Of a stretch of DNA of 37,999 nucleotides, positions 14,176-22,047 are shown in pieces. A program made the position numbers and the translations under genes. Each line of letters opens with the position of its first letter. Position 1 is the first letter of the stretch. Origin of the DNA: a virus; the IMG/VR virus record IMGVR_UViG_3300034061_005594, positions 1-37,999 of that record; one strand, given 5' to 3'. Under the pieces are notes generated by a model, which saw only the letters and a program-made list of their open reading frames with translations, made no database searches and had not been told where the DNA came from.

Positions 14176-14331
14176 TTAATTATTTAATCCGTTAGGTCCT
14201 CCTAATGTTATTGCGTTTAATTGTATTACAGCTTGTCCTTGTCCATTTGTCCAAGTTGGGTGTGGTGCGGAAACTGATGAAATTGTTTCACCTGTTGTAC
14301 AAGGGCAACAAACCACACATATTGTTGATTC
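14176..14331 (-). repeat. 156-bp direct repeat, copy 2
   Basis: Partner of 13468-13623 with a single mismatch. Outside this block the twins diverge strongly at the DNA level. Confidence 0.92.
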
Positions 14332-14844
14332 AGTACCAGCAGAAAATCCGTATAAACATTCATCACACGTAGTGTAATTTGAGAAAAATATTTGTACCAA
14401 TGTGGCTTGTTGATTTGTTGGTAGACCATTGTAATCGTCCTCGGATAATTGTTCCAAACCTTCAAACTCAAAACAACCACTGTAAGTTTCAGTACCAGAA
14501 CCACCTTCGATTGTGAATTCTAAATTGAAAATACCTTCTTGTACTATATAACCGAAATCAGTTATATCAAAAACCGGTCTGTCATATGGATAATTTGAAT
14601 CACAAGGTGACAATATAACAACAGCATAATTATTTGCCAAACAATCATAACAAGAACTAAAAGTATTTGTGGTTGCTGTATATGTTCCAGATGCACTAAC
14701 GTCTGTTATTTCAAAACAATAATTAATAATATCATTTGCAGGTGGTGAATCAGTTGCGGTTATGTAACTCCCAATTGGAATAGTTTGACCACTGAAGTTT
14801 ATAGTTTCGGATGAATTATCTTGACAATAGAGAGCATTAGCCAT
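14176..14844 (-). CDS. Cys-rich tail-type protein, twin B
   Basis: 222-residue paralogue of the 13468-14145 protein. Same architecture: ETINFSGQTIPIGSYITATD, NYCFEITDV, SSCYDCLANN, a diverged middle (about residues 75-155), CDECLYGFSAGTESTICVVC, and an identical C-terminal 52 residues. Conservation is moderate at the N-terminus and absolute at the C-terminus, so the middle third is the variable part, as expected if it faces host or environment. The promoter leader is also duplicated. No recognised domain. A trimeric fibre or head decoration role would fit but is a guess. Confidence 0.78.
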   Translation of the reverse strand: MANALYCQDNSSETINFSGQTIPIGSYITATDSPPANDIINYCFEITDVSASGTYTATTNTFSSCYDCLANNYAVVILSPCDSNYPYDRPVFDITDFGYIVQEGIFNLEFTIEGGSGTETYSGCFEFEGLEQLSEDDYNGLPTNQQATLVQIFFSNYTTCDECLYGFSAGTESTICVVCCPCTTGETISSVSAPHPTWTNGQGQAVIQLNAITLGGPNGLNN

Positions 14845-14860
14845 AATATATTTTTATTTT

Positions 14861-14868
14861 ATAAATAT
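14861..14868 (-). promoter_or_regulatory. Candidate late promoter box (ATATTTAT on minus strand)
   Basis: 16 bases before the start at 14844; box plus leader closely match those at 14162-14169. Confidence 0.6.
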
Positions 14869-14875
14869 TTACTTT

Positions 14876-16339
14876 TTATTTATAGTTCACAATTTGGAAC
14901 TTTATTTGTCTTTTATATGTGTTTACCTCCCCACTACTTTCAACTTTGATATCAATAAAATACTCATTAGGTATTTTATCCCTTGTGTCAAATATGAAAT
15001 AGTATTCATTTGGAGTTCTATTAATTGCAGTCCAATCTTGAACTTGAACTTCTGTTTGACCTTCTCTTACATACACACGATAATAAGCACTTACTTTTGG
15101 TAACAATCTATTTGTTGTATATGCTTGTTTGATAATAACCCCAACTTTTCTAACATCAGTATTAAATATTTTCTCATCTTGTTTGATTCCATAATAATCG
15201 AATCCATATATTTTTGGTTCTACTGAATTTGTTCCAATTGTAAATCCATTTTTAAATGGTTGTAATGTAAAGTCATTTAGTACATTTGGAAGTGGGAATC
15301 CATTATAAGTTAAACCAGTCCATCTATCTGAAAATGTACAAGGGGTCTTATATCCGAAAAGTGGGGGTACACTTACCTCATAAACACCTTGAGTTCTCTG
15401 ACACACGGTTAAACCAGTAGGATTTATAACTACATTACCTGAATTGTCTAAAATGGTTACGCTTGGTAATGAATCTAAATTGATTGGGTTACCATCTTCA
15501 AATAAGTATAGGTATAATTTGTTGACCCTTCCCAAAACAAAATTGTTTCTATCATCTTCTATCAGGTCATCAAATGATGTTTCCAAATATGGTTCGTAAA
15601 ATGTTTGAGTGTGTCTTGTAAAGAATTGTACTTCGTAAGTATCTGTAAGACCTGATAATAATTCAACTTGAGGTTTGTATGCAATAATCCAACCTGTAAC
15701 ACCTGAAATCCCCCCATTTAGTAAGTCATTAATTTCTGAACTCATATCAAGTTCGATATTTTCATCACCAAATTCGAAGTGTTGTTCAGTCACTAGTGTG
15801 AGTCCTGTATATGGATATGAACCAAAGTTTCTATTATTGTAAATTCCTTCTTCTTGCCATTGACTTATAGTTGTAGTTTCAAACCAATTTGAAGGTCTTG
15901 TTGAGAAGTTTCTATCGAAAGGACTATATTGATAAATTAAATCAGCAAAATCATATCCAACACCCTCGTCCCATAGTTGTGGTGTACTTTGGTCAAAATT
16001 AATTGGGGGAATTCTCAGTAAAACTAAATCAAAGGATGTTGCTCTTTGTCTTCCTTGAGATGTTGATGTATTTAATAATTCTTTATTAAAGGTGGATGTA
16101 TTAACCATTCTCAAGGTATGTTTCATAGTTGAACAAGTTGAGGAAATGGTTCCGTTTGAAATCTTTTCTCTTAAAGCATCTAAATCTAAATCGAAAATGA
16201 ATCTACTATAACCCAATGGATATTGTGTTACTACGGTAGTACCAAAAAATAGTTCAGTTACTGGGTTTCTTCCAGTATTAGTGTAACTATTCGATATAAT
16301 GGTATTATTTCTACTAAAGTATGATTTGTGAATTGACAT
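14876..16339 (-). CDS. Large virion protein, adhesin/tail-type, unknown family
   Basis: 487 residues, rich in aromatic and polar residues and beta-like throughout. Residues 1-240 resemble a DNRLRE-type beta domain as found in surface proteins (LDLDALREKISNG; TLRMVNTSTFNKELLN; SFDLVLLRIPP; WDEGVGYDF), seen by eye only. The middle, NKLYLYLFEDGNPINLDSLP then SVTILDNSGNVVINPTG, looks like an Ig-like beta sandwich, and the C-terminal 90 residues form another beta domain (VSAYYRVYVREGQTEVQVQD). It starts 15 bases after its own ATATTTAT box and lies between baseplate and Cys-rich tail genes. Probably a tail-fibre, neck or baseplate-attached protein. The exact role cannot be read. Confidence 0.75.
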   Translation of the reverse strand: MSIHKSYFSRNNTIISNSYTNTGRNPVTELFFGTTVVTQYPLGYSRFIFDLDLDALREKISNGTISSTCSTMKHTLRMVNTSTFNKELLNTSTSQGRQRATSFDLVLLRIPPINFDQSTPQLWDEGVGYDFADLIYQYSPFDRNFSTRPSNWFETTTISQWQEEGIYNNRNFGSYPYTGLTLVTEQHFEFGDENIELDMSSEINDLLNGGISGVTGWIIAYKPQVELLSGLTDTYEVQFFTRHTQTFYEPYLETSFDDLIEDDRNNFVLGRVNKLYLYLFEDGNPINLDSLPSVTILDNSGNVVINPTGLTVCQRTQGVYEVSVPPLFGYKTPCTFSDRWTGLTYNGFPLPNVLNDFTLQPFKNGFTIGTNSVEPKIYGFDYYGIKQDEKIFNTDVRKVGVIIKQAYTTNRLLPKVSAYYRVYVREGQTEVQVQDWTAINRTPNEYYFIFDTRDKIPNEYFIDIKVESSGEVNTYKRQIKFQIVNYK

Positions 16340-16354
16340 CTATGTACTTTATAC

Positions 16355-16362
16355 ATAAATAT
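16355..16362 (-). promoter_or_regulatory. Candidate late promoter box (ATATTTAT on minus strand)
   Basis: 15 bases before the start at 16339; overlaps the last base of the preceding baseplate gene. Confidence 0.55.
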
Positions 16363-17948
16363 CAATTAATTCGGATATTTTGATTAAGTATCAAACTTTC
16401 GGCATTGTTAAGTAAAGTTTCAATATCCTCTAGTCTTTGTCCGTTACCACTTGCAGTTTTTGCTGGTTTAATTATAGCAATAGGATGAACATGACCTTCT
16501 AAGAAAGCATACATCTTTCTCAATAATTCAATTAGGACTTCACCCCTCACACTTGAATAGGTAAGATTTTGTAATGAGTTTTTACCTCTAATAAAAGCAT
16601 TTTGAGGAATCCCATAAATGGTATCCTGAAGATTAATTTTAGTTTTTTTACTTGTGGAGTCTTGCGATAGTAAATATATTTTTTGAGCTCCCATAACACC
16701 ATAACTTACTGGTTCAGATTTGAATGAACTTGGGAATATGGTTTGTCGTACAAGGTCGTATTGACTACCATAAATTGGTTTTTCTCCTTTTTTATTAAAG
16801 ACTAAAAAATAACCAGATTCTTTGGAAGCTTTTTCTAAACTGATTGCACCAAGAAATTTACTATAATTACGTATTTCGATAGCATCTGTAAGACTATTTG
16901 CCGCGTTGAATTTATTACCCACTTCATAGGTAAGTTTTGATGGTGTAACAACAAATGGGAAGGGGTTTTTGAAAACTTGTTGTTCTTGTGATGTATAACC
17001 ACTGAAAGTCAAAAATTCATCAAAAACACCTCTTATAAAAGTGTTTATTATATAAATGGTATCCTCAAAAGTATTACCTGTAAACTCTATTTTTGTACTG
17101 GTTTCCCTTATGTCAGTACCTATAGTAATTTTAGTTATTGTTTCTGAATCAAAATTGGAAGTGTTAAATTCGGTACTACTTTCGTTCCATTTGTAAAGTT
17201 TAACATATCCCGTAAACATATTTGGTGTTACATCGTTATCCAAATTATTAATATGCCACTCAACAACAGTATTAATTAATTTACTTACTTCTTTGAACGA
17301 GGTACTTGTTTGTGCCGTATCCTGAACTTCTTGTATTGGAAAATATGATAATTGTAAAAATGCTCTTTTGGTGTTTGGTGTTGGTAGTCTATTGTAAACT
17401 AATTCAGGTGTTTTACCCGCACGAAGTAATACATCATTTTCTTTTATAATCACATCCGCAGTTCCTCTTCCTAAAATACCAACATCTTCAGGTTTAGGAA
17501 AAATACCTTCAGTACTACCCCCTTCAGTAATTATATAACTACCATCTTGATTTCTCAAAGATATTCCTTGTTCATATCTTGAACCAGTTGCCAAAAACTT
17601 TTTTGCGCCTTGGAAATTTTCAAATGGACTTAATAAAGGACTTGAAAAAGGTCCTTGGATGTAAAACTGATTTTCCCTTTTGAATTTTTTATTCATATAG
17701 ATTATATGAACATATTCATCATTCTGTGGGGTTTGATTTATAAAAAAAGGAAGAAGTGGTAAAAACAAAATAGGATCTTTACTTGTCCATTTCATTTTCT
17801 CCTCATCCCAATCAGGAATAGAGCCAATAATAGCGGTATAATCATCTGTTTCAGGTATTACACGAAGTCTACCTAACATCATAGGGTCTTGATTATCAAA
17901 AACCGTACCTGCAAAAATTATTTGATATTCATTAGGTGGGGTACTCAT
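16362..17948 (-). CDS. Baseplate spike/hub protein with gp5-like OB domain
   Basis: 528 residues. The N-terminal ~110 residues look like the OB-fold of T4 gp5/gpV/VgrG spike proteins: IIFAGTVFDNQDPMMLGRLR, then VIPETDDY, then KDPILFLPLLPFFINQTPQN and DEYVHIIYMNKK, that is 'LGR(v/l)RV...' followed by the conserved inner strands. Downstream are Gly-rich strands (GSYIITEGGS; VGILGRGTADVIIKENDVLL) like a small beta-helix or OB repeat, and a helical C-terminus containing the HVHP motif (FLEGHVHPIAIIKP) seen in many phage spike and baseplate proteins. No lysozyme domain is apparent. Its start overlaps the preceding gene by ATGA (17945-17948), so translation is probably coupled. Confidence 0.8.
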   Translation of the reverse strand: MSTPPNEYQIIFAGTVFDNQDPMMLGRLRVIPETDDYTAIIGSIPDWDEEKMKWTSKDPILFLPLLPFFINQTPQNDEYVHIIYMNKKFKRENQFYIQGPFSSPLLSPFENFQGAKKFLATGSRYEQGISLRNQDGSYIITEGGSTEGIFPKPEDVGILGRGTADVIIKENDVLLRAGKTPELVYNRLPTPNTKRAFLQLSYFPIQEVQDTAQTSTSFKEVSKLINTVVEWHINNLDNDVTPNMFTGYVKLYKWNESSTEFNTSNFDSETITKITIGTDIRETSTKIEFTGNTFEDTIYIINTFIRGVFDEFLTFSGYTSQEQQVFKNPFPFVVTPSKLTYEVGNKFNAANSLTDAIEIRNYSKFLGAISLEKASKESGYFLVFNKKGEKPIYGSQYDLVRQTIFPSSFKSEPVSYGVMGAQKIYLLSQDSTSKKTKINLQDTIYGIPQNAFIRGKNSLQNLTYSSVRGEVLIELLRKMYAFLEGHVHPIAIIKPAKTASGNGQRLEDIETLLNNAESLILNQNIRIN

Positions 17949-18157
17949 TTTTTGGTTCTACTTTCGAATTCTTTTAAGATTGTATTATATGTTAACTCTA
18001 GTTTATCCAAGTGTTCAGTCAATTTTACTAAAGTTTCCTTTGTAAACTTAAAATCTTCTTGGATAAAATCCATAACAAAAATCAAATCTTTATTTGGTGA
18101 AGATTTGAAATCTTTGATAACTCTTATTGCTTTTTCTGCTTGTTCTTTTTTATTCAT
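17945..18157 (-). CDS. Small hypothetical baseplate-region protein (70 aa)
   Basis: 70 residues, Lys/Glu-rich and helical (MNKKEQAEKAIRVIKDFKSS; LTEHLDKLELTYNTILKEFE). It is sandwiched with 4-base ATGA coupling to the gp5-like gene and 2 bases after the large gene upstream, so it is almost certainly translated. No family recognised. It might be a chaperone or a small structural partner of its neighbours. Confidence 0.75.
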   Translation of the reverse strand: MNKKEQAEKAIRVIKDFKSSPNKDLIFVMDFIQEDFKFTKETLVKLTEHLDKLELTYNTILKEFESRTKK

Positions 18158-18159
18158 AA

Positions 18160-20100
18160 TTAAAAATATAAACCAGATGCTGATAAAGGAACTGTAACCC
18201 CCGCAGGTGTTATTGTTGTTGGTTTGATAGCAACTTGAACTTTTCCGTTTTCTGTTTTTTCTTTTTCTGCCGCTTTTAATTGACTATACATAGCTAAAAC
18301 TGTTAAATTAGGTGTACCATCAGGTAAAGGTCCTGTAGGAATACCTAGTCTCTGAAGTTCTTCTATTGTACCAATAAATGCTCTTGATTCAGAATATCCA
18401 CCAAGAAACTCTGAAGCAAACAGAAGAGGGAGAGGAACTTGACTAGTCAAAGCACCAAGTATATCTTGAGCTATTTGTCCTCCAACACTCATAATTTGTA
18501 TTAATTCATCAATAATACTTTTACACTTTCGCCAATCGGTTATTAATTGTGCAACCACAAAAAGTATTTGAATTAATTTTAATATAATTGCTGTTATTTT
18601 TCTAACTCTTTCATTGTTAATGTCTTGTAGTGCTCTTTGAACTAATTGAAGTAAGTCTCTTCTTATAGTTTCAAACAACTCTTGTACAAATAATGCACTT
18701 ATTTTTGAAATCAAATTTACAACAAATTTTTTGAAGTTCTTTGCAAAATCAACTAAGTTTTCAATTAAGGCTAATGCTTGTTGTCCCAAAGATACCAACA
18801 TAGCAAAAATAGGTAAAAGAACTTTAGGACTTAATAAAGAAAAAGTCACACCTTGAGCTAACAACTTTAAGAAGTTTGTATCTACAGCAACGTTAATATT
18901 ACCATTTGGTATGTCTACATTCCAAGCTGGATTGTTGATTAAAGATTGTGTAAGTTGACTTGCGGCATTTACCTTATCGTTATCAGGAACAAATCTCAAA
19001 CTATCCAAAGCAGAAATAATACTATCAACATCAACTGGTAATAATACATCACCACAATTTTCATATTGTACTACTCCATTTTTCAAATTGGAGATTGTTA
19101 AATCGATATTCCTTAAATCAATGTCGGTGAACTCAAAAAAGGAGTCGTCTATCGGGTCATCAACTGGGACTTTAGCAACCCCACTTACATTTATTTCATT
19201 ATTACCATTATCAGTATCAAAACAAATACCCAAAATTCTTTTAATTATTATAGCAAACTTAGTGTCAATTTCTGCTTGTTTAGTACCTATATTACCCTTA
19301 ATCGATAAGGCACCAGTCAACCCATTCATTATGTTAGCCATAATAGTTTCAAACTCAACCAATTTAATTGATTTATAATAATCAATTAAAAACTGAGAAA
19401 TTGTGGTTGCGTTGTTTGCACGTTGTGAAAAGGTGACCTTAAACCAAGGTCCAGTTTGATTTGAATTGTCTACTTCAGTGTACTCAATATCGAAAAGATT
19501 TTGACCTGAACTACCTTTGTAAGGACTACCATTCGATGATGAATATGAAACATTTGGGGCTTGAGTTCTGTTATATAACTCTTTATTCATTGAAAATGGG
19601 AAATCTTGAATTACTACAGGATTGTTCTCATATAGTAATTTACCATCCACACTTTCGGGTTCTTTTTTTAATAAACCCAATAAATCAACTGAAGAAACTT
19701 TAAGGTAAACAACTTGACCTGGTAGATAGGTTTGTTGTTGGTCACAACCAATTGCATTGATAGCTTCCTCAAACAATATGTCAGCCAGTTTGGGTTCTAT
19801 ATTTTTTATAGTTTTAAGAAGCAATTTTTTTATAAAAGAGACTGAGCCAGAACCACCGCCTTTAGTTACGGATCCAACATCCAAAAGTCTATCAAATTGA
19901 TTTTTCAAATCTTTTTGATACTTCTTATTCTTTTTAATTACTTCTGAAAGTCTATCACTCGATTTTGTTTTGTCTTCTTCTTGAGTGTCACCAGCCTTTT
20001 TAATAACATTAAGATATTCATCTTTTAGTTCATTAAAAGCTTGGGTTGCTGATATTTTTTCTTTAAGTTTGTTGTAGTCAAAATTTAAGTCTAACCCCAT
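18160..20100 (-). CDS. Large virion protein with hydrophobic helical region, baseplate/tail region
   Basis: 646 residues, no family recognised. The first 90 residues are charged and helical (coiled-coil-like). A Gly/Ser spacer (VTKGGGSGSVSF) leads to a mixed region with YLPGQVVYLKVSSVDLLGLL. Residues about 420-560 form a series of hydrophobic or amphipathic helices (LLPIFAMLVSLGQQALALIE; AIILKLIQILFVVAQLITDW), which could be membrane-active or packed against the tail tube. The C-terminal 60 residues are polar. The gene lies directly upstream of a small gene and the gp5-like spike gene in one operon. Baseplate wedge, hub or an ejected protein are all possible. Confidence 0.72.
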   Translation of the reverse strand: MGLDLNFDYNKLKEKISATQAFNELKDEYLNVIKKAGDTQEEDKTKSSDRLSEVIKKNKKYQKDLKNQFDRLLDVGSVTKGGGSGSVSFIKKLLLKTIKNIEPKLADILFEEAINAIGCDQQQTYLPGQVVYLKVSSVDLLGLLKKEPESVDGKLLYENNPVVIQDFPFSMNKELYNRTQAPNVSYSSSNGSPYKGSSGQNLFDIEYTEVDNSNQTGPWFKVTFSQRANNATTISQFLIDYYKSIKLVEFETIMANIMNGLTGALSIKGNIGTKQAEIDTKFAIIIKRILGICFDTDNGNNEINVSGVAKVPVDDPIDDSFFEFTDIDLRNIDLTISNLKNGVVQYENCGDVLLPVDVDSIISALDSLRFVPDNDKVNAASQLTQSLINNPAWNVDIPNGNINVAVDTNFLKLLAQGVTFSLLSPKVLLPIFAMLVSLGQQALALIENLVDFAKNFKKFVVNLISKISALFVQELFETIRRDLLQLVQRALQDINNERVRKITAIILKLIQILFVVAQLITDWRKCKSIIDELIQIMSVGGQIAQDILGALTSQVPLPLLFASEFLGGYSESRAFIGTIEELQRLGIPTGPLPDGTPNLTVLAMYSQLKAAEKEKTENGKVQVAIKPTTITPAGVTVPLSASGLYF

Positions 20101-20103
20101 TTC

Positions 20104-20478
20104 TTATTTTTTCATTTTGTATTGGTTGTCTGACTTTGAAATATCCCTCTCCATTAAGTCTTTAATAACATCGTCATCCATATCTAAGTCAGATATTGAA
20201 AATGATTCTTTTGACGAATTTGTTTTTTCCCAAATTGATGCTTGTAACTTTGATAGTGATAATTTCTTTTCAACACAATCGTTGATTATTTTTTGTTGTT
20301 TTTCGATTACAGGACCTATAAGTGTCATATCTTCAGGTTCTTTCATCATTGTCAACATTTTATTTTGTATTCTAAGGGCAGTGTTTCTCTGTTCTACGAG
20401 TTCATTGTAGATTTCTTGCATCAAGGATAAAATCGATTCCTTGGATAGATTAATTTCTTTTTTTAGTGGTCTAGGCAT
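20104..20478 (-). CDS. Hypothetical helical protein next to the late sigma gene (124 aa)
   Basis: 124 residues, all helical by eye, basic N-terminus (MPRPLKKEINLSKESILSLM), long coiled-coil-like middle (EIYNELVEQRNTALRIQNKM; VIEKQQKIINDCVEKKLSLS) and acidic C-terminal part (SISDLDMDDDVIKDLMERD). First gene of the tail/baseplate unit; the upstream sequence carries CTATTTAT, a variant of the late box, 4 bases before ATG. It lies 12 bases after the gp55-like gene. T4 gp33, the late co-activator, has a similar size, but I see no convincing sequence match, so no name is given. Confidence 0.7.
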   Translation of the reverse strand: MPRPLKKEINLSKESILSLMQEIYNELVEQRNTALRIQNKMLTMMKEPEDMTLIGPVIEKQQKIINDCVEKKLSLSKLQASIWEKTNSSKESFSISDLDMDDDVIKDLMERDISKSDNQYKMKK

Positions 20479-20490
20479 ATAAATAAATAG

Positions 20491-21243
20491 TTATCTAACC
20501 ATTTTTTCCACCATAGAGATATATATGAACTTAAATTTTTTAAGGGAGCTTCTAATTTCCTTGGTACTTAAATTTGTCATTTCTCTGAGTGAAAGAAGTA
20601 TTATGTTTTTGTTGAATTTATTATTTGAAGTACCAATAAAAATCTTGTCATAGTTTTCAAAAATGTCGTATAAGGCTTGACCTAATTTTAACTCATTTTC
20701 ATTCAAACTATCTTCTTTGAACAAATTGTCTAATTCTCTAAGAAAATTTTTAATAATATCTTCAGGTTCAACAACATCATTATCTATATTGTAAGAAAAG
20801 TGTTCATCGTTTTCTAAATCACTTGAAATATCCTCATAGGATATTTTTCTGTTAGTTTCTTTTTGGTCTTTAAGAATTTGACCCATAAGGTAATTCTTAC
20901 AGATTGTACCAAAATATGAATAGGCCTTCTTTTCTTTGGATGGCTTAAACTTATCAATTTTGGTCATTAAAAAAGAATGAGTATCTTGATGAATTTCTTC
21001 AAATTCAATGTCTTTACGATATAGTTTGTAAGTTCTAATGATTGATGAAATCATCTTATCGATTGGTAACCTCAAAAAGTCATTATATATTTTATTCTTT
21101 TCTTCAAAAGAGTCAGCAATTAAAAATTCTCTAACTGCCAACTCTTCTCTTTCACCAAAATACATTTTTTCTTTCTTAGGTTTTCTACCCTTCTTCTTAG
21201 ACTCTAAATTAATATCTTCGGACAAATTTTTAATATCTGTCAT
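20491..21243 (-). CDS. Late-transcription sigma factor (gp55-like)
   Basis: Directs host RNA polymerase to late promoters, the role of T4 gp55. 250 residues (T4: 185). A basic N-terminal patch KKKGRKPKKEKMYFGEREEL is followed by sigma region 2-like helices: NDFLRLPIDKMISSIIRTYK, then HQDTHSFLMTKIDKFKPSKE, then KKAYSYFGTICKNYLMGQIL and KDQKE. The 'fd.skgkaYSYF.ti.kny' block corresponds to the T4 gp55 segment with HAYITQACFNAF. The C-terminal region (ILLSLREMTNLSTKEIRSSL) looks like a weak region-4-type helix-turn-helix. The conserved ATATTTAT boxes in this window are the obvious candidates for its target. It heads the short gap to the tail operon and is probably expressed before it. Confidence 0.88.
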   Translation of the reverse strand: MTDIKNLSEDINLESKKKGRKPKKEKMYFGEREELAVREFLIADSFEEKNKIYNDFLRLPIDKMISSIIRTYKLYRKDIEFEEIHQDTHSFLMTKIDKFKPSKEKKAYSYFGTICKNYLMGQILKDQKETNRKISYEDISSDLENDEHFSYNIDNDVVEPEDIIKNFLRELDNLFKEDSLNENELKLGQALYDIFENYDKIFIGTSNNKFNKNIILLSLREMTNLSTKEIRSSLKKFKFIYISMVEKMVR

Positions 21244-21251
21244 TAAGTTTT

Positions 21252-22046
21252 TTAAGCTTCATATTTTATGGCTCTATCAACAATGAAGAATGATTCTTTT
21301 TTTGCTGATTCAATCCAAAATTTGACTTCTTCTTTTGAAAGAACTTCATCTCCATTTTTATAGTTCCAAAAAATAGAACCTTGTCTCAAATTCGTATGTT
21401 TGTATCCGATTCTTGGGATAGTCATTATTTTTATTGAGTTATGAGTTAGTCTTAAAAATAATTCATAACCAAATGTTAACTTAAATGATGACTTTAATAA
21501 ACCAAAGTCAACGAATGATGATTTTTTTATAACCATACCTGACATTTGGAAATTTTGAAATGTTTGAAGGGTTTCATTGTCCAAGATTCCCATTTCACTT
21601 GAAATATTTACGGCAAAAGTTGCCTCATTTGTGAATCCAGCAAAATTTCCATTTTCTGTAACATCAATAACTATTGGTAAAAAACAATCAACATCAGGGT
21701 ATGCTTTTGAAAATTTACTAACATTATCAAACCAAATTTTTGAGTACTCATCATCAAATTCAAAAAAAGTAACCCATTTTGAGTTAGCTATTCTTGCACC
21801 ATGATTAACTTGTTCTGCAAAATTTGGGGTTTTTGTCCAAACAACTTTATTAACATTTAATCCACTAAATTCATATTTATCCAAAAATTCTACTAAGGAT
21901 GTTTCATCTGTGTGTACAATTATAAGTTCATTTACTTGAACTTTCTGAGTTACAATAGATGTAATCGCTTTTTCGAAATAATCTTCAAACCAAGGATGTG
22001 TTGAAGATTTAATTGGTAATATTACCGATACGTCAAATTTTTCCAT
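21252..22046 (-). CDS. Glycosyltransferase, GT2-like (GT-A fold)
   Basis: 264 residues. The N-terminus DVSVILPIKSSTHPWFEDYF, then AITSIVTQKVQVNELIIVHT, is the classical GT2 nucleotide-sugar-binding start. NHGARIANSKWVTFFEFDDE supplies the DxD-like acidic motif (FDDE) for the metal and diphosphate. The C-terminal half is specific and unassigned. One base separates it from the GT-B gene upstream. Both lie between the sigma factor and PhoH, away from the main glycan island. Targets could be a virion protein or host surface; nothing in the sequence decides. Confidence 0.8.
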   Translation of the reverse strand: MEKFDVSVILPIKSSTHPWFEDYFEKAITSIVTQKVQVNELIIVHTDETSLVEFLDKYEFSGLNVNKVVWTKTPNFAEQVNHGARIANSKWVTFFEFDDEYSKIWFDNVSKFSKAYPDVDCFLPIVIDVTENGNFAGFTNEATFAVNISSEMGILDNETLQTFQNFQMSGMVIKKSSFVDFGLLKSSFKLTFGYELFLRLTHNSIKIMTIPRIGYKHTNLRQGSIFWNYKNGDEVLSKEEVKFWIESAKKESFFIVDRAIKYEA

Positions 22047-22047
22047 A

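Noticed and set aside
13468-14844. Twin genes with variable and constant parts, considered as a diversity-generating retroelement target.
   Set aside because: The near-identical block is the constant part, the single mismatch is C/T and not at A positions, and no reverse transcriptase or template repeat is seen in the window.
20104-20478. Assignment as the gp33 late co-activator because it neighbours the gp55-like gene and has similar size.
   Set aside because: No sequence feature beyond size and position supports it, so it is left as hypothetical.
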